Below, piece after piece: positions 17,683 through 25,955 of a stretch of DNA of 64,000 nucleotides. Origin of the DNA: Brevibacterium sediminis (GTDB lineage: Bacteria > Actinomycetota > Actinomycetes > Actinomycetales > Brevibacteriaceae); the NCBI RefSeq assembly GCF_013623905.1, contig NZ_JABKDD010000004.1, positions 229,452-293,451 of the forward strand, read 5' to 3'. Under the pieces are notes generated by a model that ran no database searches, was not told the origin of the DNA, and worked only from the letters and a program-made list of their open reading frames with translations. Made by a program: the position numbers and the translations under genes. How positions within the stretch are numbered: the stretch's first letter is position 1; each line of letters starts with the position of its first letter.

Positions 17683-19148
17683 AGAAGCCATTGACGCATA
17701 TCGCCGTCGTCGGATTCGTCATGTTCGCGCTCCTGTTCGGGTCGACGAGCTGGGTGCAGTACGTAACTGCGGATTCGCTGAACAACAATCCGCTGAACAA
17801 CCGGCGGATTCTCGACCAGCTGGCTCGTGATCGCGGTCCGATCCTCGTCGACGGCACACCGATCGCCTATTCGGAACCCGTCGACGACAAGTACAAGTAC
17901 CAGCGCAAATACGGTTCGGACAACCTCGATCCGCGCGCCTACGCCTCGCTGACCGGCTACTATTCCGTCGTGTCCGGCGCCTCGGGGATGGAGCGCGCCT
18001 CCGGCGATTACCTCTCCGGCGATTCCGACGCCCTGTTCTATGACAAGGTCGGCAGCTTCTTCACCGGTGAGCAGCCGCGCGGCGCCGCCGTCGAGCTGAC
18101 GATCGACCCGAAGGTGCAGCAGGCTGCGTGGGACGGTCTGGGCAACCAGAACGGCGCCGCCGTGGCTCTCGACCCGAAGACCGGGAAGATCCTGGCCATG
18201 GCCTCGACCCCGGGCTGGGACCCCAATGCTCTGGCCAGCCACGACTCGACCGAAGCCAGCCAAGCCTTCAAGAACCTCGAAGCCGCCGACGGAAAGCCCG
18301 CCTACAACCGCGCTATCGGCGGCAACCTGTACCCGCCCGGCTCGACGTTCAAGGTCCTCGTCGCCGCGGCCGCCCTGGAATCCGGCGACTACGAGCCCGA
18401 TTCCCAGCTCAACGGACCCGCCACGCTCGATCTGCCGCAGACGACGGCGACGATCGGCAACTCGCATCCCGGTGCCTGCCGCAACGGGGGCAAGCCGACC
18501 CTGGCCGATTCGCTGGCCGAATCCTGCAACACCTCATTCGCCTCCTTGGGAATGGATCTCGGAGAAGACGCAATCGCGAAGCAGGCCGAGAAGTTCGGCT
18601 TCGGCGAGGATCTCGAGATCCCTCTCAATGTCACCCCGTCCTCGTTCCCGTCCGACCTCAATCCGCCGCAGCTGGCTCAGTCCTCGCTCGGTCAGTACGA
18701 AGTCAGGTCGACTCCGCTGCAGATGGCGATGATGACCGCAGGAATCGCCAACGGCGGCAAGATGATGAAGCCCCAGCTCGTCGACAGGGTGCTCAATGCG
18801 AACACCCTCGAGCCGATCTCCGAGACCCGCCCGAGCCAGATGTCCCGGCCCGTGTCCGGAGATACGGCCGACAAGCTCACCGACATGATGACCGGTGTGG
18901 TCGAGAACGGCACCGCCTCGGTGGCGAAGATGGGCGACACGAAGGTCGCAGCGAAGACCGGCACCGCCCAGCACGCCAAGGGCGCGGCACCCCATGCCTG
19001 GTTCATCTCCTTCGCCCCCGCCGACGACCCTCAGGTCGCGGTCGCGGTCGTAGTCGAGAACGGTGGAAACGCGGGCAACGAAGCTTATGGTGCGACGGTC
19101 GCAGGACCGATCGCGAAGAACATGATGGAAGCGGTGGTCGAGAAATGA
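17679..19148 (+). CDS. pbpA: Class B penicillin-binding protein PbpA
   Basis: This 489-aa transpeptidase cross-links peptidoglycan. It has one N-terminal membrane anchor (about residues 5-27). The active-site motifs are YPPGSTFKVL (SxxK), AESCNTSF (SxN) and AAKTGTAQ (KTG). The length is that of the mycobacterial PbpA, shorter than PBP2 or FtsI. A GGAGGTG site lies 5 nt before the ATG, inside the rodA 3' end. Pairing with RodA in one operon implies a SEDS-bPBP elongation or division complex. Confidence 0.95.
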   Translation: MKKPLTHIAVVGFVMFALLFGSTSWVQYVTADSLNNNPLNNRRILDQLARDRGPILVDGTPIAYSEPVDDKYKYQRKYGSDNLDPRAYASLTGYYSVVSGASGMERASGDYLSGDSDALFYDKVGSFFTGEQPRGAAVELTIDPKVQQAAWDGLGNQNGAAVALDPKTGKILAMASTPGWDPNALASHDSTEASQAFKNLEAADGKPAYNRAIGGNLYPPGSTFKVLVAAAALESGDYEPDSQLNGPATLDLPQTTATIGNSHPGACRNGGKPTLADSLAESCNTSFASLGMDLGEDAIAKQAEKFGFGEDLEIPLNVTPSSFPSDLNPPQLAQSSLGQYEVRSTPLQMAMMTAGIANGGKMMKPQLVDRVLNANTLEPISETRPSQMSRPVSGDTADKLTDMMTGVVENGTASVAKMGDTKVAAKTGTAQHAKGAAPHAWFISFAPADDPQVAVAVVVENGGNAGNEAYGATVAGPIAKNMMEAVVEK

Positions 19149-20965
19149 GACCCGTCGAAGGCACCCTGTTGGGCAACCGTTACAAACTCACCTCCCGCAT
19201 CGCCGTCGGCGGCATGGGCGAGGTCTGGAAGGGTGTGGACTCCGTGCTCGGCCGCGAGGTCGCGGCGAAGATCCTCAAGGACGAGTACCTCTCCGAATCG
19301 ACCTTCCTCGCCCGGTTCCGTGCCGAAGCCCAGAACATGGGCCGAGTCTCCGACCCGGGAATCGCCGGCGTCTACGACTACGGTGACGAGCAGGGTTCGC
19401 CCTACCTCGTCATGGAATACGTGCCCGGTGAGGCTCTGTCGGCCATCATCGAGCGCAGTGCTCCCCTGTCCGAGACCGATACGCTCTCCATCGTCACGCA
19501 GGCCGCTCAGGCCCTCGGTGCCGCACACAAGGTGGGCGTCATCCACCGTGACATCAAGCCCGGCAACATCCTCATGACCCCGGACTTCCGGGTCAAGATC
19601 ACGGACTTCGGCATCGCCCGAGTCACCGATCAGGCACCGCTGACGAAGACCGGGCAGGTCATGGGCACCGCCCAGTACCTCGCCCCCGAACAGGCCACCG
19701 GAAAGGGTTCGGGACCTGGTTCCGACCTCTATGCACTGGGCATCATCGCCTATGAGGCCCTGGCCGGTCAGCGTCCCTTCACCGGAGACTCGCAGGTGGC
19801 CATCGCCATCGCCCAGGTCAATCAGCAGCATCCGCCGCTGCCGGACACGGTCTCCGAACCGCTGCGCCGCTTCGTCGACTGCCTGCTGGAGAAGAAGCCC
19901 GAACGCCGTCCCTCGGACGCGTTCAAGGTCGCTAAGGCCGCCGAGGCGCTCTCGGCCGGGGACATCGCCGGGGCCGAGGAGCTCGTGCCGCAGATGCGCC
20001 ACGGAGCCGCGGCGTCCGAAGCTCTGACCCAGGTCTTCAACAACCCGGAGCCGGCAGCCACGACGAAGACCCTGCCCGTCACCTCCTCGAACGATGCGAC
20101 CCAGGTGTACCCGAACGGTGCCGCCTCCGGAATCGTCGGCGCTGGTGCCGCCGGTGCCGGAGCAGCTGCGGCGAATACGGGACAGATCGATCCCAACGAT
20201 CCGCAGAATCAGGATCTGGAGAAGGACAAGCAGTCGAACAAGGGCCGGGTCCTCATCTGGATCCTTGCGATCATCGCCCTCATCGCGGTCGGTTCCCTGC
20301 TGTGGTTCTTCCTCGGCGGAGGCAATGCCGAACCCGAACCGGAGCCATCGACCTCGGCGCCCACCTCGGAGGCGGCGAAGACGATCGAGATCGATAAGAA
20401 CGATTACATCGGACTCACGGAATCCTCGGCGACGCAGAACCTCGAGAACAAGGGACTCGAGGTCGAGACGACCGACATCAACTCGGACCGGGCAGCCGGA
20501 ACCGTTGCGGACGTCGGCGAGGGCGACAACGGTTACACCTTCGAAGAGGGTGACACCGTGACCCTCTACATCTCCGCCGGCCCCGCCGAGCAGCCCGAAG
20601 AGCCGGCCTCGGACTCCGGATCCGATTCGGGTCTGGGCAATGACTCGGAGTCGAGCTCGGATTCCGGTTCCTCATCCGATTCGCAGGATCAGGGTTCGAA
20701 CTCCGGTGACAACGGCTCGTCCTCCGATCAGGACTCCTCGAGCTCGTCGAGTTCGTCGTCGGACTCCGAGACCTCGAGCGAATCGGACTCCTCATCGTCG
20801 ACGGACACGTCAGGCGAGTCGGATACCGCGAGCTCCGGCGATTCGGCCGACACCTCCGGCGGCTCCAACCCGAACAGCGGCAATAACGGAGCGGGCAGTA
20901 ATTCCGGCTCGGCGAGCAGCTCGGAGGCCGGCGGCAACCAGAACGGAAACAACGGCAATGACTAG
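19145..20965 (+). CDS. pknA: Serine/threonine protein kinase PknA with PASTA domain and Ser-Asp-rich tail
   Basis: This 606-aa Hanks-type kinase overlaps pbpA by 4 bp. The kinase domain (about residues 11-265) shows Lys42, HRDIKPGNIL (134-143) and DFGIA (154-158). A single membrane segment (369-390) leads to one PASTA domain (about 415-478). Residues 486-606 are almost entirely Ser, Asp, Gly and Asn, with long SD/SS runs. Mycobacterial PknA has neither a PASTA domain nor such a tail, so the extracellular part is unusual. The tail resembles the Ser-Asp stalk of wall-anchored proteins. Sequence composition is continuous with the rest, and no frameshift is evident. Confidence 0.95.
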   Translation: MRPVEGTLLGNRYKLTSRIAVGGMGEVWKGVDSVLGREVAAKILKDEYLSESTFLARFRAEAQNMGRVSDPGIAGVYDYGDEQGSPYLVMEYVPGEALSAIIERSAPLSETDTLSIVTQAAQALGAAHKVGVIHRDIKPGNILMTPDFRVKITDFGIARVTDQAPLTKTGQVMGTAQYLAPEQATGKGSGPGSDLYALGIIAYEALAGQRPFTGDSQVAIAIAQVNQQHPPLPDTVSEPLRRFVDCLLEKKPERRPSDAFKVAKAAEALSAGDIAGAEELVPQMRHGAAASEALTQVFNNPEPAATTKTLPVTSSNDATQVYPNGAASGIVGAGAAGAGAAAANTGQIDPNDPQNQDLEKDKQSNKGRVLIWILAIIALIAVGSLLWFFLGGGNAEPEPEPSTSAPTSEAAKTIEIDKNDYIGLTESSATQNLENKGLEVETTDINSDRAAGTVADVGEGDNGYTFEEGDTVTLYISAGPAEQPEEPASDSGSDSGLGNDSESSSDSGSSSDSQDQGSNSGDNGSSSDQDSSSSSSSSSDSETSSESDSSSSTDTSGESDTASSGDSADTSGGSNPNSGNNGAGSNSGSASSSEAGGNQNGNNGND

Positions 20966-21003
20966 ACAGTGATCGATACAGAGCAGCGATTACGAGAAGC
21001 GAA

Positions 21004-21024
21004 GAGTTTGAGATACTGAAACTC
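21004..21024. promoter_or_regulatory. Inverted repeat in the pknA-pknB gap
   Basis: GAGTTT and AAACTC form a 6-bp inverted repeat with a 9-nt spacer in the 117-bp gap before pknB, the only sizeable gap inside the cluster. It could be an operator for an internal pknB promoter or an mRNA hairpin. No clear -10/-35 pair was found. Confidence 0.3.
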
Positions 21025-21082
21025 GACCCGGTTCAGGTGAGAATGAAGCCTGAAGCTCGGGTGAGACAAGCGGAGGACATAC

Positions 21083-22972
21083 ATGAGTGAACCCAAGGTG
21101 CTGTCGGGGCGTTACGAAGTTCGTGCGCTCCTCGGCCGTGGGGGCATGGCAGAAGTGCATGAGGGCGTCGACAATCGTCTCGGCCGTCGCGTGGCCATCA
21201 AACTTCTGCGCTCCGATCTCGCCCGCGATCCGTCGTTCCACACCCGCCTCAAGCGCGAGGCCCAGTCCGCGGCCGGTCTCAACCATCCCGGAATCGTCTC
21301 CGTCTACGATTCGGGTGAAGAGGAATTCGTCGAATCCGGCGGCTCGTCGGTGTCCGTTCCGTTCATCGTCATGGAATACGTCGAGGGCCAGACCCTGCGC
21401 GAAGTCCTCAATGAGCACGGCACACTCACCGTCGACGAGGCACTCAACGTCATCGCCGGGGTCCTGGCTCCGCTCGAATACTCCCACCGCAACGGCATCG
21501 TCCACCGCGACATCAAACCCGCGAACGTCATGCTCACCCCTGAGGGTGACATCAAGGTCATGGACTTCGGCATCGCCCGGGCGCTCAAGGACAATTCGGG
21601 ACTGACGCAGACCCAGTCGGTGGTGGGCACCGCCCAGTACCTCTCCCCCGAGCAGGCCCGCGGCGAAGTCGTCGACGCCCGTTCCGACCTGTACTCGACC
21701 GCCTGCCTGCTCTACGAGCTGCTGGTCGGTCGTCCCCCGTTCGTCGGCGATTCCCAGTTGGCCGTGGCCTACCAGCACGTGGGAGAGACTCCGCAGCCGC
21801 CGAGCTTCTATAACTCGAACATCCCACCGGCCGTCGACCGGCTCCTCCTCCACGCTCTGCTCAAGGACCGCGACGCCCGCTACCAGGACGCCTACACCTT
21901 CCGCGAGGACGTGCTCGCCGCCCGCGACGGCCGTCCCATGAGCTTCGAGGACGATGTCGAGGCCACGCAGGCGTATCCGATGATGGCCCCGCCCATGACC
22001 GCTCCGATGGCTCATGCCAACGAGGCCGAGCCCACTCCCGAAACCGGGCCGGTATCGGCGATCATGACCAATCAGGAGGAGCGTCCTCCGCAGAAGCGGT
22101 CGCGCGCCTGGGTCTGGATCGGCAGCATCTTCGTCCTCCTCGCCCTGGCCGCCGTGGCCCTGTGGGTGTACGAGATCAACAAGCCGCCGGAGGTCATCGA
22201 GGTTCAGGTCACGGATGTGGCGAACATGGACGCCGATGAGGCCGAATCCGCGCTCATCCAACAGGGCCTGCGAGTCGACCGCGACGAGAAATACAGCGCA
22301 GAGGTCGATGAGGGCAAGGCGATCGAAACCGACCCGCCGGGCGGTCAGACCGTGGAGAAGGACAGCGTCGTCAAGCTGATCATCTCCTCGGGCCCCGAGT
22401 CCGTGAAGGTCCCCGACGTCTCCGGCAAGACCGAGGAGGAGGCGCGGAAGATCATCAACGACGCGAAGCTGCAGGCCGGCACCCATATCCCCCAGAATTC
22501 CCCGGACGTTGAGAAGGGCGTCGTCATCGAGACCAAACCCGGCGACGGTCAGGAAGTCGACGTCGATTCGAATGTCGATCTCGTCGTATCCTCTGGCATG
22601 GTCGAGGTCCCCGATGTCACCGGCCAGAGCGCCGAGGAGGCCTGCAAGACCCTCGAGGGCGATGAGTACCAGCTCAAGTGCAAGACCGAAGAGGTCGAGA
22701 CCGCTGACCACGATGAGAAGAAGGTCTTCGAACAGTCCGCGACCGGCGGAAGCGACGTCAAGCAGGGCTCGGAGATCACCGTGAAGGTGGCCAAGAAGCC
22801 ACCGGAGCCGGAGCCGTCGCCGTCGATCCCGTCGGTCCCCGGTGGAATCCCGACCGCTCCCGGCGACGACGGCGGAGACAACGGAGACGAAGGCGATAAG
22901 GACAAGAAGGACAAGGATTCGATGGGCGGAGGGCTCTTCGACAACTGGTCCGAAGGCATCATCGGCAACTGA
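21083..22972 (+). CDS. pknB: Serine/threonine protein kinase PknB with three PASTA domains
   Basis: This 629-aa kinase senses peptidoglycan precursors and controls growth and division. The kinase domain (about residues 10-275) has Lys40, HRDIKPANVM (141-150) and DFGIA (161-165). The activation loop contains the LTQTQ pair (Thr175, Thr177), equivalent to the autophosphorylation threonines of mycobacterial PknB. A membrane segment lies at about 338-360. Three PASTA repeats follow (about 367-433, 434-500, 501-570), each starting with a V-x-V-x-D-V motif. The C-terminal 55 residues are Pro-, Gly- and Lys/Asp-rich. It is last in the cluster and is followed by a hairpin terminator. Confidence 0.96.
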   Translation: MSEPKVLSGRYEVRALLGRGGMAEVHEGVDNRLGRRVAIKLLRSDLARDPSFHTRLKREAQSAAGLNHPGIVSVYDSGEEEFVESGGSSVSVPFIVMEYVEGQTLREVLNEHGTLTVDEALNVIAGVLAPLEYSHRNGIVHRDIKPANVMLTPEGDIKVMDFGIARALKDNSGLTQTQSVVGTAQYLSPEQARGEVVDARSDLYSTACLLYELLVGRPPFVGDSQLAVAYQHVGETPQPPSFYNSNIPPAVDRLLLHALLKDRDARYQDAYTFREDVLAARDGRPMSFEDDVEATQAYPMMAPPMTAPMAHANEAEPTPETGPVSAIMTNQEERPPQKRSRAWVWIGSIFVLLALAAVALWVYEINKPPEVIEVQVTDVANMDADEAESALIQQGLRVDRDEKYSAEVDEGKAIETDPPGGQTVEKDSVVKLIISSGPESVKVPDVSGKTEEEARKIINDAKLQAGTHIPQNSPDVEKGVVIETKPGDGQEVDVDSNVDLVVSSGMVEVPDVTGQSAEEACKTLEGDEYQLKCKTEEVETADHDEKKVFEQSATGGSDVKQGSEITVKVAKKPPEPEPSPSIPSVPGGIPTAPGDDGGDNGDEGDKDKKDKDSMGGGLFDNWSEGIIGN

Positions 22973-22983
22973 GCTCTCAGCGC

Positions 22984-23022
22984 ACAGCGGCCGGGTCAGT
23001 CATCGACTGTCCCGGCCGCTGT
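22984..23022 (+). terminator. Terminator after pknB
   Basis: A perfect 12-bp stem, ACAGCGGCCGGG with its complement, has a 15-nt loop and starts 11 bp after the pknB stop. It lies between pknB and the convergent GyrI-like gene and may serve both directions. Confidence 0.7.
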
Positions 23023-23063
23023 CGTCTCCGGTGTGTGTCTGTGGACGTCGGTGACGCCGTTCC

Positions 23064-23576
23064 TCACTCCAAGGTGAGGAACAGATCGGTGCGCATATCG
23101 GCGGGATCCGCCTCGGGGCTGGGTTCGGTGACATAGAGTTCGATGAACGGCAGTCCCGGACGATGCCCGGCCGCCACCGCGTCCTTGAGCAGCTGCGCCC
23201 AGGATTCCCCGAGGCCATCGTATCCGCCGAGGTGGCTGCGCACGGCCATGGAGCCGCCGGGCAGCTCCGCGGGGATGACGATATGACCGCCGGCGATCGG
23301 CTGCGCATTCGTCAGCCCCGCCGAGGTGGGGATCCCGACCTGCAGATCCACCGTTTCGCTCGGCTGTCGAGTGTAGAGGGCGAAGGCCGGTCCCGCGGGT
23401 TCGAGGCCCGCTTCGGAGAGCACGGGGAAGAGACCGGAGAACGTGGCATCGAAGAGTTCCGGCAGGTCTGACATGTGCACTTCACGCGCCTCGACGACCG
23501 CCGCCGGAGTGGCAGGGACCTCGATGACGGTGAGTTCGGTGAACGGTTCGTCGCGCAGATAGGTCGGTTCTGACAT
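23064..23576 (-). CDS. GyrI-like small-molecule-binding protein
   Basis: This 170-aa protein matches the GyrI-like/AraC effector-binding domain fold: FTELTVIEVPATPAAVVEAREVHMSDLPELFDATFSGLFP, then the paired half ending PGLPFIELYVTEPSPEADPADMRTDLFLTLE. There is no DNA-binding domain, so it is a stand-alone ligand-binding protein. The ATG at 23576 is chosen because AGGAGA lies 7 nt upstream; a longer in-frame start at 23651 lacks one. The ligand is unknown. It stands alone between pknB and the pabA operon. Confidence 0.75.
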   Translation of the reverse strand: MSEPTYLRDEPFTELTVIEVPATPAAVVEAREVHMSDLPELFDATFSGLFPVLSEAGLEPAGPAFALYTRQPSETVDLQVGIPTSAGLTNAQPIAGGHIVIPAELPGGSMAVRSHLGGYDGLGESWAQLLKDAVAAGHRPGLPFIELYVTEPSPEADPADMRTDLFLTLE

Positions 23577-23652
23577 CGTCGGTGTCTCCTGTTCGTCGGC
23601 AGTGCACGGCTCCTGAGGCCATGCACGGATCCCGGCGCGGATTCGGATCATC

Positions 23653-23676
23653 TGAGCACAGGGATCACTGTGCTCA
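23653..23676. promoter_or_regulatory. Perfect 9-6-9 inverted repeat upstream of GyrI-like gene
   Basis: TGAGCACAG and CTGTGCTCA flank a 6-nt spacer, 77-100 bp upstream of the GyrI-like start and 60 bp downstream of the pabA stop. It may be an operator for the GyrI-like gene or a terminator of the pabA operon. No U-tract follows, which favours an operator. A second, weaker hairpin (23709-23740) spans the pabA stop. Confidence 0.45.
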
Positions 23677-23735
23677 CGATCATAACGATGAGCCGCCTCG
23701 GCGAGAACCCTGAGAACAGGGATCGGCGGGAATTC

Positions 23736-24380
23736 TCAGGCGATCGCGGTCGCCAGCGGCGACATGCCTGCCGCCGCCTGGGCGGCGCCTTCGAGACCGC
23801 ACACCTCGAGCCAGTTGCCGAGCATGAGGTATCCGTGTTCTGTGAGCACGGACTCGGGGTGGAACTGGACGCCGAACATGGGCTTCTCCCGGTGTTCGAT
23901 GGCCATGACGATGCCGTCGTCGGTGCGGGCGGTGACGGCGAACTTCTCGAGGTCGAGGGTCTCGTCGACGATCGCCAGCGAATGGTAGCGGGTAACTGTC
24001 AGCGGACTCGGGCAGCCGAAGAAGATGCCTTCGCCGTCGTGGGTGATGACCGAGGTCTTGCCGTGCATGAGCACGGGAGAATGGGTGACCTCGGCGCCGA
24101 ACACCTCGCCGAGTGCCTGATGGCCCAGGCAGACGCCGAACACGGGCATGCCAGCTGTCTCCGCCCAGGACAGAAGGGGCGGGCAGACCCCGGACTCAGC
24201 GGGCACGCCGGGGCCCGGGGACAGGAGCACGCCGTCGTAGGTGCTCACGGTCTCCGCGATCGCGGAGGCGGAGATGTCGTCGTTGCGGACGACGTCAACA
24301 TCCGCGCCGAGCTCACGCAGATAGGACACGAGCGTGTAGACGAAGCTGTCATAGTTGTCGATGACGAGGATCTTTGTCAT
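23736..24380 (-). CDS. pabA: Class I glutamine amidotransferase, PabA/TrpG type
   Basis: This 214-aa protein hydrolyses glutamine to supply ammonia to a chorismate-using synthase (aminodeoxychorismate or anthranilate synthase). The catalytic triad is visible: Cys84 in GVCLGHQ, and His174 and Glu176 in QFHPESV. LSPGPG at 53-58 forms the oxyanion region. No PabB/TrpE partner is in the window. The same orphan amidotransferase sits between crgA and pknB in mycobacteria (there called trpG or pabA). It overlaps the 55-aa membrane protein gene by 4 bp (ATGA). Confidence 0.9.
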   Translation of the reverse strand: MTKILVIDNYDSFVYTLVSYLRELGADVDVVRNDDISASAIAETVSTYDGVLLSPGPGVPAESGVCPPLLSWAETAGMPVFGVCLGHQALGEVFGAEVTHSPVLMHGKTSVITHDGEGIFFGCPSPLTVTRYHSLAIVDETLDLEKFAVTARTDDGIVMAIEHREKPMFGVQFHPESVLTEHGYLMLGNWLEVCGLEGAAQAAAGMSPLATAIA

Positions 24381-24544
24381 TGTCCGCCTTCGGTCACTGT
24401 GGCGTTGTTGAAGGGCATGTACGGGGCGATCACGGGGAAGACGTACTGCATGAGCAGGAGGACGACCGCCGCGATGAGGATGAGGGCGAGGATGAGCTTG
24501 ACCACCCAGTTGCCCGGGAGGATCCGCCAGATGAATGCGTACAT
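24377..24544 (-). CDS. Small single-pass membrane protein in sortase operon
   Basis: This 55-aa protein begins MYAFIWRILPGNWVVKLILA and has one strong hydrophobic segment (about residues 14-38). Its ATG lies 1 nt after the sortase stop, and its own stop overlaps the pabA start. A similar short protein is common next to class E sortases and pabA in actinobacteria, but I know of no function. Conservation of position suggests a role in the sortase or in membrane topology. Confidence 0.75.
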   Translation of the reverse strand: MYAFIWRILPGNWVVKLILALILIAAVVLLLMQYVFPVIAPYMPFNNATVTEGGQ

Positions 24545-24545
24545 A

Positions 24546-25724
24546 TCAGGCACCGCCGTTCTTGCTGACCTTGTCATAGGCCTTCGAGTCCTTGATGTTG
24601 TCCGGTGCTCCGTCGCTGGCCGGCGTCCAGTCCGTGAGTTCGGCGTAGGCGACGTAGCGTTCCCGGGCGGAGAACATCGGGTTGCAGGCCGTCATCGTCA
24701 GGATCCGGTCCTTGCCCTTGAAGTCGGGTGCGTCGGGCACGGGCGAGAGCACTTCGACGGCGTCGGGGAGGATGATGTCGAAGTTGCGGAAGGTGTAGGT
24801 GTAGAAGCCGTCCTTCGTCTGGACGATGATCTCATCGCCCGGGCGCAGGTTCGCGATCTGGTTGAGCGGCTTGCCGTAGGTCACGCGGTGGCCGGCGATG
24901 GAGAAGTTCCCGACTTCGCCCGGCATCGCCGAGTTCGGGTAGCGGCCCACGCCCATCCGGTTGAGCACGGGTTCGAGATCGACGCCCTCGGCGACGGTGC
25001 GGTAGTAGTCGTCGCCGAAGCGCGGGATGTAGAAGATGCCGAAGGCCTCGTTCTTGCCCACGGGATCGGAGACCACGGGCTCGTCCGGGTCATCGGGCAG
25101 CTCGTTCGGATCCTGGTTCGCCCAGTCCTGAGTGAGTTCGTCGGCGAGCACTTCGTTGTCGCGGTTGGCCTGGATGTCCGTCCACCACAGCTGCCAGACG
25201 ACGAAGAGGATGAGGACGAGACCGGCCGTGATGCACAGTTCGCCGAAGGTGCGCACGGTCCCGCGGATCGGACCGAGCGGTTCCTTCTCCACGGGCTGAC
25301 GTCGCCGCTGACGGCGGGTCTGAGGCCGGCCCTGCGGTTGAGGTGCGGCCTGAGGTTGGTGTTGATCTTCGCCGAGGTGGCCATGCGTCTGCGGTCCACC
25401 GTGACCCTGCGGGACCGCGGGCATGGCCTGGGTGGCCTGAGCGTGCGTCGAATGGGGCTGTTCGTAGACGGGCGGGGCGTCGGAGTAGACGGCGGTCGGT
25501 TCGCCCTGGGCCGCAGCGGCTTCGGCTTCCCTGCGTCGCAGCTCGCGTCGGCTGGGCAGCGGCTGATCGCCGCCGGCACCGGAACCACCTGCAGACTGAT
25601 CGGCGGAGTGACCGAGCTGCTGGTCACCGTAGTCAGATGGAGCCTGCCGTCTCTGAGCAGGACGGATAGTGGGTCGCGAGGGCGGATTCACGCCCGGCTC
25701 GTTACCCGAGGAGGAACTATTCAC
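24546..25724 (-). CDS. srtE: Class E sortase
   Basis: This transpeptidase anchors secreted proteins, usually with LAxTG-type signals, to peptidoglycan. In the form chosen it has 392 aa, starting at a GTG with GGAG 8 nt upstream; the frame is open to another GTG at 25787. A long Pro/Gln/Arg-rich cytoplasmic region precedes a single membrane segment (TAGLVLILFVVWQLW). The sortase domain has GHRVTYGKPL (His) and the catalytic TMTACNP (Cys347) with RERYV (Arg354). It is first in an operon with a 55-aa membrane protein and pabA, divergent from crgA. No substrate with an LAxTG motif was seen in the window. Confidence 0.88.
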   Translation of the reverse strand: MNSSSSGNEPGVNPPSRPTIRPAQRRQAPSDYGDQQLGHSADQSAGGSGAGGDQPLPSRRELRRREAEAAAAQGEPTAVYSDAPPVYEQPHSTHAQATQAMPAVPQGHGGPQTHGHLGEDQHQPQAAPQPQGRPQTRRQRRRQPVEKEPLGPIRGTVRTFGELCITAGLVLILFVVWQLWWTDIQANRDNEVLADELTQDWANQDPNELPDDPDEPVVSDPVGKNEAFGIFYIPRFGDDYYRTVAEGVDLEPVLNRMGVGRYPNSAMPGEVGNFSIAGHRVTYGKPLNQIANLRPGDEIIVQTKDGFYTYTFRNFDIILPDAVEVLSPVPDAPDFKGKDRILTMTACNPMFSARERYVAYAELTDWTPASDGAPDNIKDSKAYDKVSKNGGA

Positions 25725-25859
25725 CACTTCTGCTCCGTGACTGTCACTGCATTGTCGGGGGCCGTCGAAGAAGACAGGCGGGGACACCCCTATGCACTTT
25801 ATCCTATGAGAATCATCGTCCGGGGCGCGCTCGGGGCGCTTTCAGGGTAGTCGGAGTTT

Positions 25860-25888
25860 TTCACTGTGACCCCCGCCCCGAGTAGACT
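25860..25888 (+). promoter_or_regulatory. crgA promoter
   Basis: TTCACT (25860-25865), a 17-bp spacer and TAGACT (25883-25888) form a good housekeeping-type promoter 68 bp before the crgA start. The TAGACT hexamer recurs upstream of other genes here (28515 and 44804). Confidence 0.65.
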
Positions 25889-25955
25889 GGTCTGCGATCG
25901 TCCCCAACCATTCATTCGGCGACCCCAACGACGGTCGGCCGACAAAGGAGTACTT

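Noticed and set aside
18128..19144. Upstream extension of the pknA frame through pbpA
   Set aside because: It is Arg/Pro/Gly-rich shadow sequence. The ATG at 19145 overlaps the pbpA stop in the usual ATGA manner, and kinase homology starts there.
20600..20962. Frameshift as the cause of the Ser-Asp tail in pknA
   Set aside because: The frame is uninterrupted from the PASTA domain, codons are typical (TCC, GAC, TCG), and the stop is followed by a normal gap before pknB.
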